A DNA stretch of 38,632 nt from a virus. Below, piece by piece: positions 7,609 to 15,013 of this stretch. The stretch is taken from positions 1 to 38,632 of IMG/VR virus record IMGVR_UViG_3300044621_002545; one strand, given 5' to 3'. Every line of letters begins with the position of its first letter. The stretch's first letter is position 1. Position numbers and translations under genes: made by a program. Below the pieces are notes generated by a model, which saw nothing but the letters and a program-made list of their open reading frames with translations, did no database searches and was not told the origin of the DNA.

Positions 7609-8491
7609 AGCTGATTGTTACAGAACCTGACATAGCAGCAGCTGATTTTGAACCCGAGTTCTGTCTAGTCCATGACGGGTTAAGTCCGTTCATTTCAAGA
7701 ATGTCATCTCGAATGTTCTGGTTCTTTTTTTCGATGTTAAGAATCCGTGTAAAACTATTAGTGATCGCAGCGGTATAGTAAGCAAAGGGGTTTTGCGATT
7801 TTGATTCGTCAAATTGAAGACCAATTTGACTAAGTTGAAGTAGAGCCTGTCCACGCATTTCCTCGTTGTATGTATATCCACGCCAGTTTGACCTTGTGGC
7901 ATAACGCTCACACAATTTCATAAACATCATGGCCAGTTTACGAGTCATGTTGCCGTGATCTTTGCTGAATTCTCCTGTGTCTAACGTGCCTCGCCAGTGA
8001 CTTTTGCCCACAAGAAACGGTGTGCGATTTTCATCAATGCGATAGTGAAAAAACGGAGGAAAGTTAACTCTGACATGTGTGGGATCCAACACTGGTTCGT
8101 CTACCAAATCTGCCAGCGTTTCATCAGACTCGTCTATGTCAAGGATGTCTTCAAACTTGCGTTTTTTAAGCTGAGCCTTGGTGGGCTTTTTGGGAGCCAT
8201 GGGTATGTGCTCCCATGTCATCACTCTGTATACCAAGTCTGTGTTGGGTATTTTTTTGGGATCAATTACTTCGCCGGTTTCGCGTTTGATACGGTCAGCA
8301 CGATTTCGACGAGCCTCGGCTGTGGTTTTTTGATTGATTTTGCTGACACTGGGTAAAATTATGTCGTATTGATGGTCCAGGTCTGGGTCACGAAACACAC
8401 AGTAGGTATTTTTGCTGAAGTGTATTTCTTTCAGTATGTCGCGGTTGTTGAGATAATTGGTTTTGGGTGCGGGTTTTGACAACAAAGTCAT
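7598..8491 (-). CDS. 55: Late-transcription sigma factor gp55
   Basis: The C-terminal half (about residues 165-285) carries the region-2-like core of T4 gp55-type sigma factors: FMKLCERYATRSNWRGYTY, EMRGQALLQLSQIGLQFDE, NPFAYYTAAITNSFTRIL and NIEKKNQNIRDDILEMNGL. gp55 directs host RNA polymerase to late promoters whose only element is TATAAATA, with the sliding clamp as activator. At 297 aa it is longer than T4 gp55 (185 aa). The extra N-terminal part is charged and includes a Lys-rich then Asp/Glu-rich patch (KPTKAQLKKRKFED, DIDESDETLADLVDE). Marine T4-like gp55 proteins, as I recall them, also carry such an extension. A GGAG ribosome site precedes the ATG, and a late-type element lies at 8520-8511, so it may act on its own promoter. 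Confidence 0.92.
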   Translation of the reverse strand: MTLLSKPAPKTNYLNNRDILKEIHFSKNTYCVFRDPDLDHQYDIILPSVSKINQKTTAEARRNRADRIKRETGEVIDPKKIPNTDLVYRVMTWEHIPMAPKKPTKAQLKKRKFEDILDIDESDETLADLVDEPVLDPTHVRVNFPPFFHYRIDENRTPFLVGKSHWRGTLDTGEFSKDHGNMTRKLAMMFMKLCERYATRSNWRGYTYNEEMRGQALLQLSQIGLQFDESKSQNPFAYYTAAITNSFTRILNIEKKNQNIRDDILEMNGLNPSWTRQNSGSKSAAAMSGSVTISYEE

Positions 8492-8510
8492 AAAAAGTCT
8501 CCAGGGTCAA

Positions 8511-8520
8511 TATTTATTGT
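8511..8520 (-). promoter_or_regulatory. Late-type promoter element upstream of gp55
   Basis: Read on the minus strand this is ACAATAAATA, a 7/8 match to the T4 late consensus TATAAATA. It ends 19 bases before the gp55 ATG at 8491, leaving room for a transcription start and the GGAG ribosome site. Confidence 0.55.
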
Positions 8521-8574
8521 AGCACAAATACCACAGTTGTCAACCATTGATTAAACTGCGCACAAAAAGATTTG

Positions 8575-8582
8575 GGTAAATA
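8575..8582 (+). promoter_or_regulatory. Late-type promoter element upstream of the structural module
   Basis: GGTAAATA keeps the TAAATA core of the T4 late promoter. It ends 20 bases before the ATG at 8603, with AGGA (8588-8591) between as ribosome site. It is the only candidate promoter for the first gene of the rightward block. Confidence 0.5.
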
Positions 8583-8602
8583 TACATAGGAAAAAATATA
8601 AA

Positions 8603-10195
8603 ATGGCCACCAGCAGTCCAGCACCAGTTGACTTTTTTACCGGAGAATCTGTCCCTCCTACGCCACAACAGGGACAGTACGACCCAACACGATCTGAAGA
8701 ATTTGTCAATGGTGTGACCAGATCCACTGCCGAACAGGCCGAAGCTGAGGCCCTGGCCCTGGGTCGTGCTCAAGCACTGGCCAGATTTGGTGGCGAAAAC
8801 ACCACGGCGTTTGGCCCTGTTTCGGTTCGGATATTTATTCAGTCAAACAAAGACCCAGGACAGCCAGGATTCAACAATCCTAGAATTCCGCTGCGTTTGA
8901 CTTACATTGCCACAGTCACAGTCAGGGCCAGTCCAGCTGTTTTGCCTACACCTGTGCCAGCCCCAGTTCCGCCACCACCTCCACCGCCTGAGCCCAGCCA
9001 GTTGAATGTTGATCCGTTTGACGTACCAGAATTTGAAACTCTGATTGAGCCACCTGATCTTGGGCCACCAGTAACTGAGCCAGTGCCAGTTGATCTTTTT
9101 CTTGATCCAATTGGTGCCAATGTGGCACCGCTGGTAGGTCCGCCGGTAGGTCCATCGGTTGCTTTGTTGGAACCAGTGCCAGTTGATCTTTTTCTTGATC
9201 CAATTGGTGCCAATGTGGCACCGCCGGTAGGTCCATCGGTTGCTTTGTTGGAACCAGTGCCAGTTGATCTTTTTCTTGATCCAATTGGTGCCAATGTGGC
9301 ACCGCCGACTACTGGAGTTGATACCAACCCCAGCCCACCGGCCAGCAATACTGTGGCTGGCAAAGATAATACAATATTTCAGCCAGCGCGAGCTGCCATT
9401 ACCCGCCAGCCAGAATCAGGCGACTGGAGAGTGCGTATCAGCTTGGCTGCCAATGCCAACTACTTGTACAAGGATCCCAACATTATCAGTGGAGGAGGAT
9501 CTAGATCCAGTATACTGGCACCACTGGCCTTGACTGACGGTGTGTTGTTTCCTTACACTCCTGAGATAACCACGGCTTACCGCGCAGACTACGACAACTA
9601 TTCTTTGACTCACAGCAACTACCGTGGATATTTTTACAAAAGCAGTTTTGTGGATGCGGTGAACATCAGCGCTGATTTTACAGCACAAGACACCAGCGAA
9701 GCCAACTACATGCTGGCCATGATTCATTTTTTCCGTTCAGTGACCAAAATGTTTTATGGTCGAGACATTCAGGCTGGAGCACCACCGCCCATGGTATATT
9801 TGAATGGCCTGGGGCAGTTTCAATACAACAATCATCCTTGCTTGGTCAGTCAGTTCAACTACAGTTTGCCCAACAATGTGGATTATGTGCGAGCTGGCAG
9901 TGTGTTAAATCTACAACAAAACTTGTTGACTCAGCGCCCTAGAGCGTCAATTGCTACCAATCCTATCAGCAATGCTGTGAATAGATTGCGCAATGCATTT
10001 GGATTTGTGCCGCAGGGTGGTCAACAACCGCTGCCGCAACCGCCCACTCTCAGTCAGCCTGGAGTTACCTATGTACCTACAAAAATTTCAATACAGCTTA
10101 CTCTGCTGCCAGTTCAAACACGCGGTCAGGTCAGCAAAGAGTTTAACTTGAAAGATTATGCTTCGGGTGCGCTGCTCAAGAAAGGATACTGGTAA
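8603..10195 (+). CDS. Baseplate/tail-tube-junction-like protein with Pro-rich repeat linker (gp48-type?)
   Basis: This 530-aa protein has three parts. Residues 1-115 form an N-terminal domain with an IFIQSNKDPG segment. Residues 116-255 are a Pro-rich linker with a PPPPPPPEP run and three copies of EPVPVDLFLDPIGANVAP. The C-terminal domain (about 270-530) has motifs shared by T4-like tail-tube/baseplate junction proteins as I remember them: ANYLYKDPN, FPYTPEITTAYRADYD, LTHSNYRGYFYKSS, FFRSVTKMFYGRD, PPPMVYLNG and a closing FNLKDYASGALLKKGYW. Its stop overlaps the gp53 start as TAATG (10193-10197). The position at the head of a baseplate operon and the C-terminal motifs suggest a tube cap or initiator (gp48/gp54 role), but this is inference. 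The linker repeat is nearly identical at DNA level. Confidence 0.62.
   Translation: MATSSPAPVDFFTGESVPPTPQQGQYDPTRSEEFVNGVTRSTAEQAEAEALALGRAQALARFGGENTTAFGPVSVRIFIQSNKDPGQPGFNNPRIPLRLTYIATVTVRASPAVLPTPVPAPVPPPPPPPEPSQLNVDPFDVPEFETLIEPPDLGPPVTEPVPVDLFLDPIGANVAPLVGPPVGPSVALLEPVPVDLFLDPIGANVAPPVGPSVALLEPVPVDLFLDPIGANVAPPTTGVDTNPSPPASNTVAGKDNTIFQPARAAITRQPESGDWRVRISLAANANYLYKDPNIISGGGSRSSILAPLALTDGVLFPYTPEITTAYRADYDNYSLTHSNYRGYFYKSSFVDAVNISADFTAQDTSEANYMLAMIHFFRSVTKMFYGRDIQAGAPPPMVYLNGLGQFQYNNHPCLVSQFNYSLPNNVDYVRAGSVLNLQQNLLTQRPRASIATNPISNAVNRLRNAFGFVPQGGQQPLPQPPTLSQPGVTYVPTKISIQLTLLPVQTRGQVSKEFNLKDYASGALLKKGYW
9077..9307 (+). repeat. Three-copy in-frame tandem repeat in the 8603 gene
   Basis: Units start at 9077, 9170 and 9251. 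The 54-base core, encoding EPVPVDLFLDPIGANVAP, is identical in all three copies except for the first Glu codon (gag versus gaa). The spacer encodes a GPSVALL-type Pro/Gly segment. Unit 1 is 93 bases and carries a 12-base extra repeat of the GGTAGGTCC type; unit 2 is 81 bases. Unit 3 stops after the core. All changes are multiples of three. Confidence 0.95.
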
Positions 10196-10494
10196 TGGCT
10201 ACCTACGGAACTAGCAGTCCTTATTTTCTCACTGGGTTCAATCAGTTCTATCTGGATGTCATGGTCAACAGACCCATTCCACCTCAGAGCGATGACATTT
10301 TGATGCAACTCAACAACACCTATCAATACAGACCAGACTTGTTGAGCTATGACCTTTATCAAACTCCTAATCTATGGTGGGTGTTTTATCAACGCAACCC
10401 CAATACGCTGACCAAACCACCGTTTGATTTCAAACAAGGCACAGCAATCTTTATACCCAAATTGACCACACTAAAATCAGCATTGGGATTCTAA
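10195..10494 (+). CDS. 53: Baseplate wedge protein gp53
   Basis: This 99-aa protein carries the gp53 hallmark, YQYRPDLLSYDLYQTPNLWW followed by VFYQRNPN and a closing GTAIFIPKL. T4 gp53 is longer (196 aa), so this is the compact form. In T4, gp53 joins neighbouring wedges around the central hub during baseplate assembly, and its C-terminal part is LysM-like. Its ATG overlaps the preceding stop (TAATG, 10193-10197) and its TAA ends one base before the next start. Translational coupling across the block is therefore likely. Confidence 0.88.
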   Translation: MATYGTSSPYFLTGFNQFYLDVMVNRPIPPQSDDILMQLNNTYQYRPDLLSYDLYQTPNLWWVFYQRNPNTLTKPPFDFKQGTAIFIPKLTTLKSALGF

Positions 10495-10495
10495 A

Positions 10496-11962
10496 GTGGC
10501 CACTACCAATCAACAACAAGTCAATACTTTTGTAGAAACTTTCTACAGTTCGTGGAATCAAAAACTGCTTCAAAATCAGTCTGATTATTTTGATTCAGTC
10601 AATGCGGGCGACGTTGCTGCAGGGTTGCCATTGGGCACAATTCCTCCAGGTTCTATTCCCAGTTTTGCGCAACTCACAGGAGGATCAGCCACACGTACCA
10701 GTGGCGGAGCTACCAGTTCAGGTACCATTGTGGCCAATGCTCAAGCTGGCCAAAACCCTGGAGCCAATCCACAAAATCCTCCAAATATTCCGCTGATTCA
10801 GCCGTTGAACCTGAACCCCACTGGTGCCACGCCTGCGGAAAATTTCGCAGCCAGAATCAATGCCGAAGTCAATGCCTTGGCACAGAGTGTGCTGCCTGGC
10901 ACCCAAAGTCAAGCAGTCAGCCCAGGCAATGTCAATTTTGGTACGTTGGTTCCGGCCAGCCCTCCACTGACCGATGATGGCTCGTTTGGCCGGTTAGAGG
11001 CACAACGATTTGCCGGCACCACACCGGGAGCATTTGCCACTGACGAAGCAGCACGAGCCAATGCTGTACAAAGCAGAGACCTATTGCGTCAACGCATTGA
11101 TCAGTTGTTTGGTGCTACTACTCCAGTCAATAGTCAAGGCAATGTTCTATCAGCCTATGAAAATTATACATATCAGCTCAGCTGGTACATAGCTCCGCCA
11201 GGTGCTCTCAATCGCGGCGGTAACTACAGAAATCTATCCAGCTATTATTTGTTGGCACAGTCAGGTGGTGCAGCAGGCACAGCAGGATCAGTTCAGTCGC
11301 AACAGGGCGTGGATGCTGTGGGTTCTGTGGACACTGCTGTGCCAGACGTAGTATCTGGTGCTTCGCGCAATCCATTTTTTGATTTGGATTTTTACATAGA
11401 TAATTTTGATGTAACCACACGATTTCCACTGGCGGGCACTCGCATGAGTCACAGCAACACTGAAATCAGTTTTACTTTAACTGAACCCTACGGCATCAGT
11501 CTTATACCTCGACTTCAAAATGCCATTGAAGATGTGTACAAGCAGGCCGGAGTGTTTACTGGACGCGGTGCTAGATATGCCAGTGCGCTGTATGTGATGG
11601 CCATAAAATTTTGGGGAGTCAAAGAAGATGGCTCTTTGGAAAAAGTAGTGTCACAAAATGCTGGACCTGTGGAAAAATACATTCCGTTTGTGATTCGCGA
11701 ATTGAGATTTACACAAGGGTCTAGATTCATTGAGTATAGAATTGTGGGCAACCCGCCGTTTACATTTGTGGGGTTTGGTAAAGAACGAGGTATATTGTTG
11801 GAGCGATATACCTTGAATGGTCGCACAGTCAAAGACCTGTTGGTTGGTCAGTCAACAGCCACTGGCACAGCAGCCGCAGACACAGCCACCGAAGGCCGCA
11901 CTGTGACCAGTGCTGTGACTAGTCCAGTTGGGTCTGGATCAGACAACACTTTAACAGGGTAA
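10496..11962 (+). CDS. Large baseplate hub-like structural protein A
   Basis: The start is a GTG (10496-10498) one base after the gp53 stop; no ATG fits the reading MATT-like beginning. The 488-aa product has an Asn/Gly/Pro-rich low-complexity part (about 60-170) and then a structured domain (about 215-460). That domain contains YTYQLSWYIAPP, FFDLDFYIDNFDVTTRF, TEISFTLTEPYGISLIPRL, SALYVMAIKFWGVKEDG and YIPFVIRELRF. I recall similar segments in virion structural proteins of T4-like aquatic phages located just before gp5. The place between gp53 and the gp5-like spike suggests part of the central hub (gp27 role), which is inference. It is followed after 10 bases by protein B in another frame. 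A Ser/Thr/Ala-rich tail ends the protein. Confidence 0.6.
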   Translation: MATTNQQQVNTFVETFYSSWNQKLLQNQSDYFDSVNAGDVAAGLPLGTIPPGSIPSFAQLTGGSATRTSGGATSSGTIVANAQAGQNPGANPQNPPNIPLIQPLNLNPTGATPAENFAARINAEVNALAQSVLPGTQSQAVSPGNVNFGTLVPASPPLTDDGSFGRLEAQRFAGTTPGAFATDEAARANAVQSRDLLRQRIDQLFGATTPVNSQGNVLSAYENYTYQLSWYIAPPGALNRGGNYRNLSSYYLLAQSGGAAGTAGSVQSQQGVDAVGSVDTAVPDVVSGASRNPFFDLDFYIDNFDVTTRFPLAGTRMSHSNTEISFTLTEPYGISLIPRLQNAIEDVYKQAGVFTGRGARYASALYVMAIKFWGVKEDGSLEKVVSQNAGPVEKYIPFVIRELRFTQGSRFIEYRIVGNPPFTFVGFGKERGILLERYTLNGRTVKDLLVGQSTATGTAAADTATEGRTVTSAVTSPVGSGSDNTLTG

Positions 11963-11965
11963 ATA
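11958..11965 (+). promoter_or_regulatory. TAAATA element overlapping a stop codon
   Basis: GGTAAATA overlaps the TAA of hub-like protein A and ends 7 bases before the ATG of protein B. If used as a T4-type late promoter it would give a transcript with almost no leader. It may be coincidental. Confidence 0.3.
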
Positions 11966-11972
11966 CACCAAA

Positions 11973-13496
11973 ATGTCCACAACTGCTCCACCCAATGCTG
12001 ATGCTGCTAGTTCTCCTCCTCAAGGCGGAGGTGAAGTTGTTGGCTTGGTTGAAAGCCTTAACAAAAAGCAACGTGAACTAGTTAACGCAAAAATTATAGA
12101 ATATCCTGACGAATACAGCATTGAATTTGCGCCAGCCTGGGTCGGCAATAGTAAACTACGCAAGCCAGGGCCAGTGGATTTCAGTCAAACACCCATGTCT
12201 CCTGCTGCTGGAGGGGTTCCCAACTCCAATAGAGCTGGCCCAAATCCAGACATTTATTCTCGACAATTTGACGCAGGACAAAGCATTGCTTTTGTGATCA
12301 ATCGTATCATGATGGAAAGCAGCTATGTGTATGAACAGCAGTCAATCCAAATTGACAAAGATGGCAAAACAATTCCAAACGGCAACCCAGCACAACTATT
12401 TTCATGGTACAACATTTTGTGTTTTGCTACTCCTACTGACAAATGGGACAATCGGCGAAATGACTTTGCTTACAAAATCAAATATGTAATAGTGCCATAC
12501 GAAACACCAGTGGTCAGTGAATATTTTCCCAATGGTCAGTTCAGAGGAGCACATAAAAATTACAACTATTGGTTCACGGGACAAAATCAAGAAGTGTTAC
12601 ATTTTGAAGTAGTCAACAACAACGCCTACTACAATGTGATCAATACTCCCTCAGCGGGAACCAATTTCAAAAATAAATTCAACCCGCTTGAAATAGTACG
12701 AGCCGCAGCGCAAGCCCGTACTACAGAAAGTGATCAAGGCGCCAAACCAAGAGTCAATGACATTGCGTCCAACGCCGCTGATTGGCTGTACAATGCTGTG
12801 GACTATGCTGAAATACGATTGAGAATTTTGGGAGATCCTGCCTGGATCAATGCTGAAAATTACAGTGCTGCGTCAGATGTGAGCTTTTCGCCTTTTAGAA
12901 CAGATGGATCAATCAACTTCAGCACTGGTCCTGCTTATTTTACCATGAATTACAATTTGGCTGACGACTACAATCTCAGCACGGGCTTGATGAACATTCA
13001 AGGTTCAGCCACTGTTCAAAATGTTAACACTGCCACGCCAAAGGGACCTGCTTTGAGTTTCAACTACACAGCAGTGGAATGTCGCAGCAGTTTTAGACAA
13101 GGTCGCTTTGAACAAGAACTAGTGGGGCGTTTACGATTGGGCAATGCCCAGGACCTGCCTGATCAAAACCGCACAAGAACAGGAACCTCTACAACGGCCG
13201 CTGCCTCCATAGTGAGACAGCCTCTGGTGGGTGTGCAGGAAGGTATTGCTGATTTTGGAACCGCAGGAGCAATCGCTGCCAATCAAGGAATTCAAGCTGG
13301 CATAGCAGATATCCCCAGCACAGTGACCATTGGTGACAAAGTGCTGCCAGTATTGGTTCAATCGTTGAACCCAGCAAATCGACCGTTGCTGAATGTGAGT
13401 CCTAGACCCTATCAGCCTGGGGTTGTAAATCCGCCAGTGCCATCCGGTTCCACGCCCAACTCTAACGGTGGGCAAAACATGAATAGAGATCCATAA
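11973..13496 (+). CDS. Large baseplate hub-like structural protein B
   Basis: This 507-aa protein contains KIIEYPDEYSIEFAPAW (40-56), FVINRIMMESSYVYEQQ, FAYKIKYVIVPYETPVVSEY, FRGAHKNYNYWFTGQNQEVL, ADWLYNAVDYAEIRLRILGD and a C-terminal Gly/Pro/Asn-rich tail. The VIPYE...YF...FRG.HK.Y.YWFTGQN pattern is one I recall from virion structural proteins of T4-like aquatic myophages, upstream of gp5. The two proteins A and B may be halves of what is one longer polypeptide in relatives. The gene abuts the spike gene exactly (TAA 13494-13496, ATG 13497). Its role next to the spike is probably in the hub or the tube-to-hub adaptor; this is inference. Confidence 0.6.
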   Translation: MSTTAPPNADAASSPPQGGGEVVGLVESLNKKQRELVNAKIIEYPDEYSIEFAPAWVGNSKLRKPGPVDFSQTPMSPAAGGVPNSNRAGPNPDIYSRQFDAGQSIAFVINRIMMESSYVYEQQSIQIDKDGKTIPNGNPAQLFSWYNILCFATPTDKWDNRRNDFAYKIKYVIVPYETPVVSEYFPNGQFRGAHKNYNYWFTGQNQEVLHFEVVNNNAYYNVINTPSAGTNFKNKFNPLEIVRAAAQARTTESDQGAKPRVNDIASNAADWLYNAVDYAEIRLRILGDPAWINAENYSAASDVSFSPFRTDGSINFSTGPAYFTMNYNLADDYNLSTGLMNIQGSATVQNVNTATPKGPALSFNYTAVECRSSFRQGRFEQELVGRLRLGNAQDLPDQNRTRTGTSTTAAASIVRQPLVGVQEGIADFGTAGAIAANQGIQAGIADIPSTVTIGDKVLPVLVQSLNPANRPLLNVSPRPYQPGVVNPPVPSGSTPNSNGGQNMNRDP

Positions 13497-14999
13497 ATGC
13501 CAATCAATCATGACTTAACACGCGGTGTAGCTGAAACTTTTAGACTTGATCGTGGCGATATGCCAACATGGCAAGGCTTGTTTGTTGGCATTGTCAAAAA
13601 CAATGTTGATCCAACACGCAGCGGTGCCTTACAAGTGTATATCAAACAGCTGGGTGGACCCAATGAAAATGATGCCAGTACCTGGCGCAAAGTGAACTAC
13701 TGTTCGCCATTTTACGGCATCACTCAACAGGACAGTACGTCTGCTGGTGCTGGCGGTCTTTTCAATCCTCACAGTTACGGCATGTGGTTTACACCGCCTG
13801 ACATTGGAGTTCAAGTAATTTGTTTTTTTGTAGGCGGTGATCCAACTCAAGGTTTTTACTTTGGCTGTGTGGCTGATCCTGGATTCAATCACATGGTTCC
13901 AGCCATTGGCAGTACCAAAAACTATGACACCACCAATGCCACACAAGATGCTTATTTTACTCGTGCAGCTCAACTGCCTGTGACTGAACTCAACAAGAAA
14001 AATCCAGCAGTCATCAACAATCCTAATTTTTTCAACATACCCAAACCAGTACACGGTATTCAAGCCAGTATCCTCTTTCAGCAAGGATTGATCAATGACA
14101 CTGAACGCGGTACCATTAGCAGCAGTGCGCAACGTGAAAGTCCTAGCACTGTGTATGGTGTGTCAACTCCTGGCAGGCCTGTATATGCTGGTGGATTGAC
14201 CGACGAACAAGTTCAACAGCAGCTGGCGCAAAACAATCTAAATCCAACCAAAACTGAAATCATTGGTCGCAAAGGTGGACACAGTGTGGTCATGGATGAC
14301 GGCACTCAGATTGGTGAGAACAATTTGATCCGGATACGAACCAGCAAAGGTCATCAGATCATGATGAACGACAGTGAAAATTTCTTTTACATCTGTCACA
14401 GCAATGGTCAAACCTGGATTGAGCTGGGCAAAGAAGGCACTGTGGATGTGTTCAGCACCAACAGTATAAATTTACGCAGCCAAGGAGATATCAACATTCA
14501 TGCTGATCAAGACATCAACATGTATGCTGGCAGAAATTTTCATGCTTTTGCCAATGCCGAAGTCAAATTGAACAGTTCTGGAATCAGCCAGATTACCAGC
14601 AAAGGTCGTATGACTGTGGCCACCACAGGCGATTTGGGCCTACTGGCAACCAAATCAGTGAGTATCAAAGGCGACAAAGGCTATTTTGGTGTAGCAGGCA
14701 AATTGGGGTTGACTGGCAGCAAAGTTTTGCTGAACTCTGGTGGAGCCATACCAATACCCCCTCCGGTGCCAATCAGTAAAACACTGCTGGATGATACAAG
14801 TTTCAACAGTACCCGAGGTTGGGAGATTAAAAAAGACGCATTGACCAGCATTTGTAGTCGTGTGCCGTGCCACGAACCTTGGCCTTATCACAATTGCGGT
14901 GTGTCATGTAAAACTCCTGTGTCTTGCGAACCAGGCAACCCGTCATGTCCACCGTGTAGTCAACCCATGCCGCGCGACTGGGCCATCAAAGTAACCTAA
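13497..14999 (+). CDS. 5: gp5-like baseplate spike (OB-fold plus beta-helix, no lysozyme)
   Basis: This 500-aa protein starts with a gp5/VgrG-type OB-fold: WQGLFVGIVKNNVDPTRSG, then GMWFTPPDIGVQVICFFVGG and GFYFGCVADPGFNHMVP. After a linker, repeated short strands (SINLRSQGDINIHADQDINM, GRNFHAFANAEVKLNSSG, LLATKSVSIKGDKGYFG) form the triple-stranded beta-helix that makes the membrane-piercing needle. The T4 lysozyme domain is absent: no catalytic Glu-Asp-Thr region lies between the OB-fold and the helix. The C-terminus has RVPCHEPWPYHN, the tip motif I recall from aquatic T4-like gp5 (RVPTHEPWP), and then a cysteine cluster. Eight cysteines fall in the last 50 residues. It abuts hub-like protein B. 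Confidence 0.87.
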   Translation: MPINHDLTRGVAETFRLDRGDMPTWQGLFVGIVKNNVDPTRSGALQVYIKQLGGPNENDASTWRKVNYCSPFYGITQQDSTSAGAGGLFNPHSYGMWFTPPDIGVQVICFFVGGDPTQGFYFGCVADPGFNHMVPAIGSTKNYDTTNATQDAYFTRAAQLPVTELNKKNPAVINNPNFFNIPKPVHGIQASILFQQGLINDTERGTISSSAQRESPSTVYGVSTPGRPVYAGGLTDEQVQQQLAQNNLNPTKTEIIGRKGGHSVVMDDGTQIGENNLIRIRTSKGHQIMMNDSENFFYICHSNGQTWIELGKEGTVDVFSTNSINLRSQGDINIHADQDINMYAGRNFHAFANAEVKLNSSGISQITSKGRMTVATTGDLGLLATKSVSIKGDKGYFGVAGKLGLTGSKVLLNSGGAIPIPPPVPISKTLLDDTSFNSTRGWEIKKDALTSICSRVPCHEPWPYHNCGVSCKTPVSCEPGNPSCPPCSQPMPRDWAIKVT

Positions 15000-15013
15000 C
15001 ATATCTACTACCA

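Larger units (their letters stand above)
8492..8602. promoter_or_regulatory. Divergent intergenic control region
   Basis: These 111 bases separate the leftward replication/cargo string from the rightward structural module. They hold one late-type element for each direction (8520-8511 minus, 8575-8582 plus), each about 20 bases from the ATG it faces, plus a ribosome site for each gene (GGAG for gp55, AGGA for the 8603 gene). No hairpin or sigma-70 pair is evident. Confidence 0.6.

Noticed and set aside
9077-9307. Repeat array considered as CRISPR
   Set aside because: The units are in-frame coding repeats with near-identical spacers, not short palindromic repeats with unique spacers.
8902-9363. 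Long minus-strand open frames opposite the tandem repeat
   Set aside because: They are antisense shadows of a Pro/Gly-rich repetitive coding stretch; no ribosome site and low-complexity translation.
13497-14999. Lysozyme domain in the gp5-like protein
   Set aside because: No T4-lysozyme-type catalytic region is visible between the OB-fold and the beta-helix; the linker there is low in complexity.
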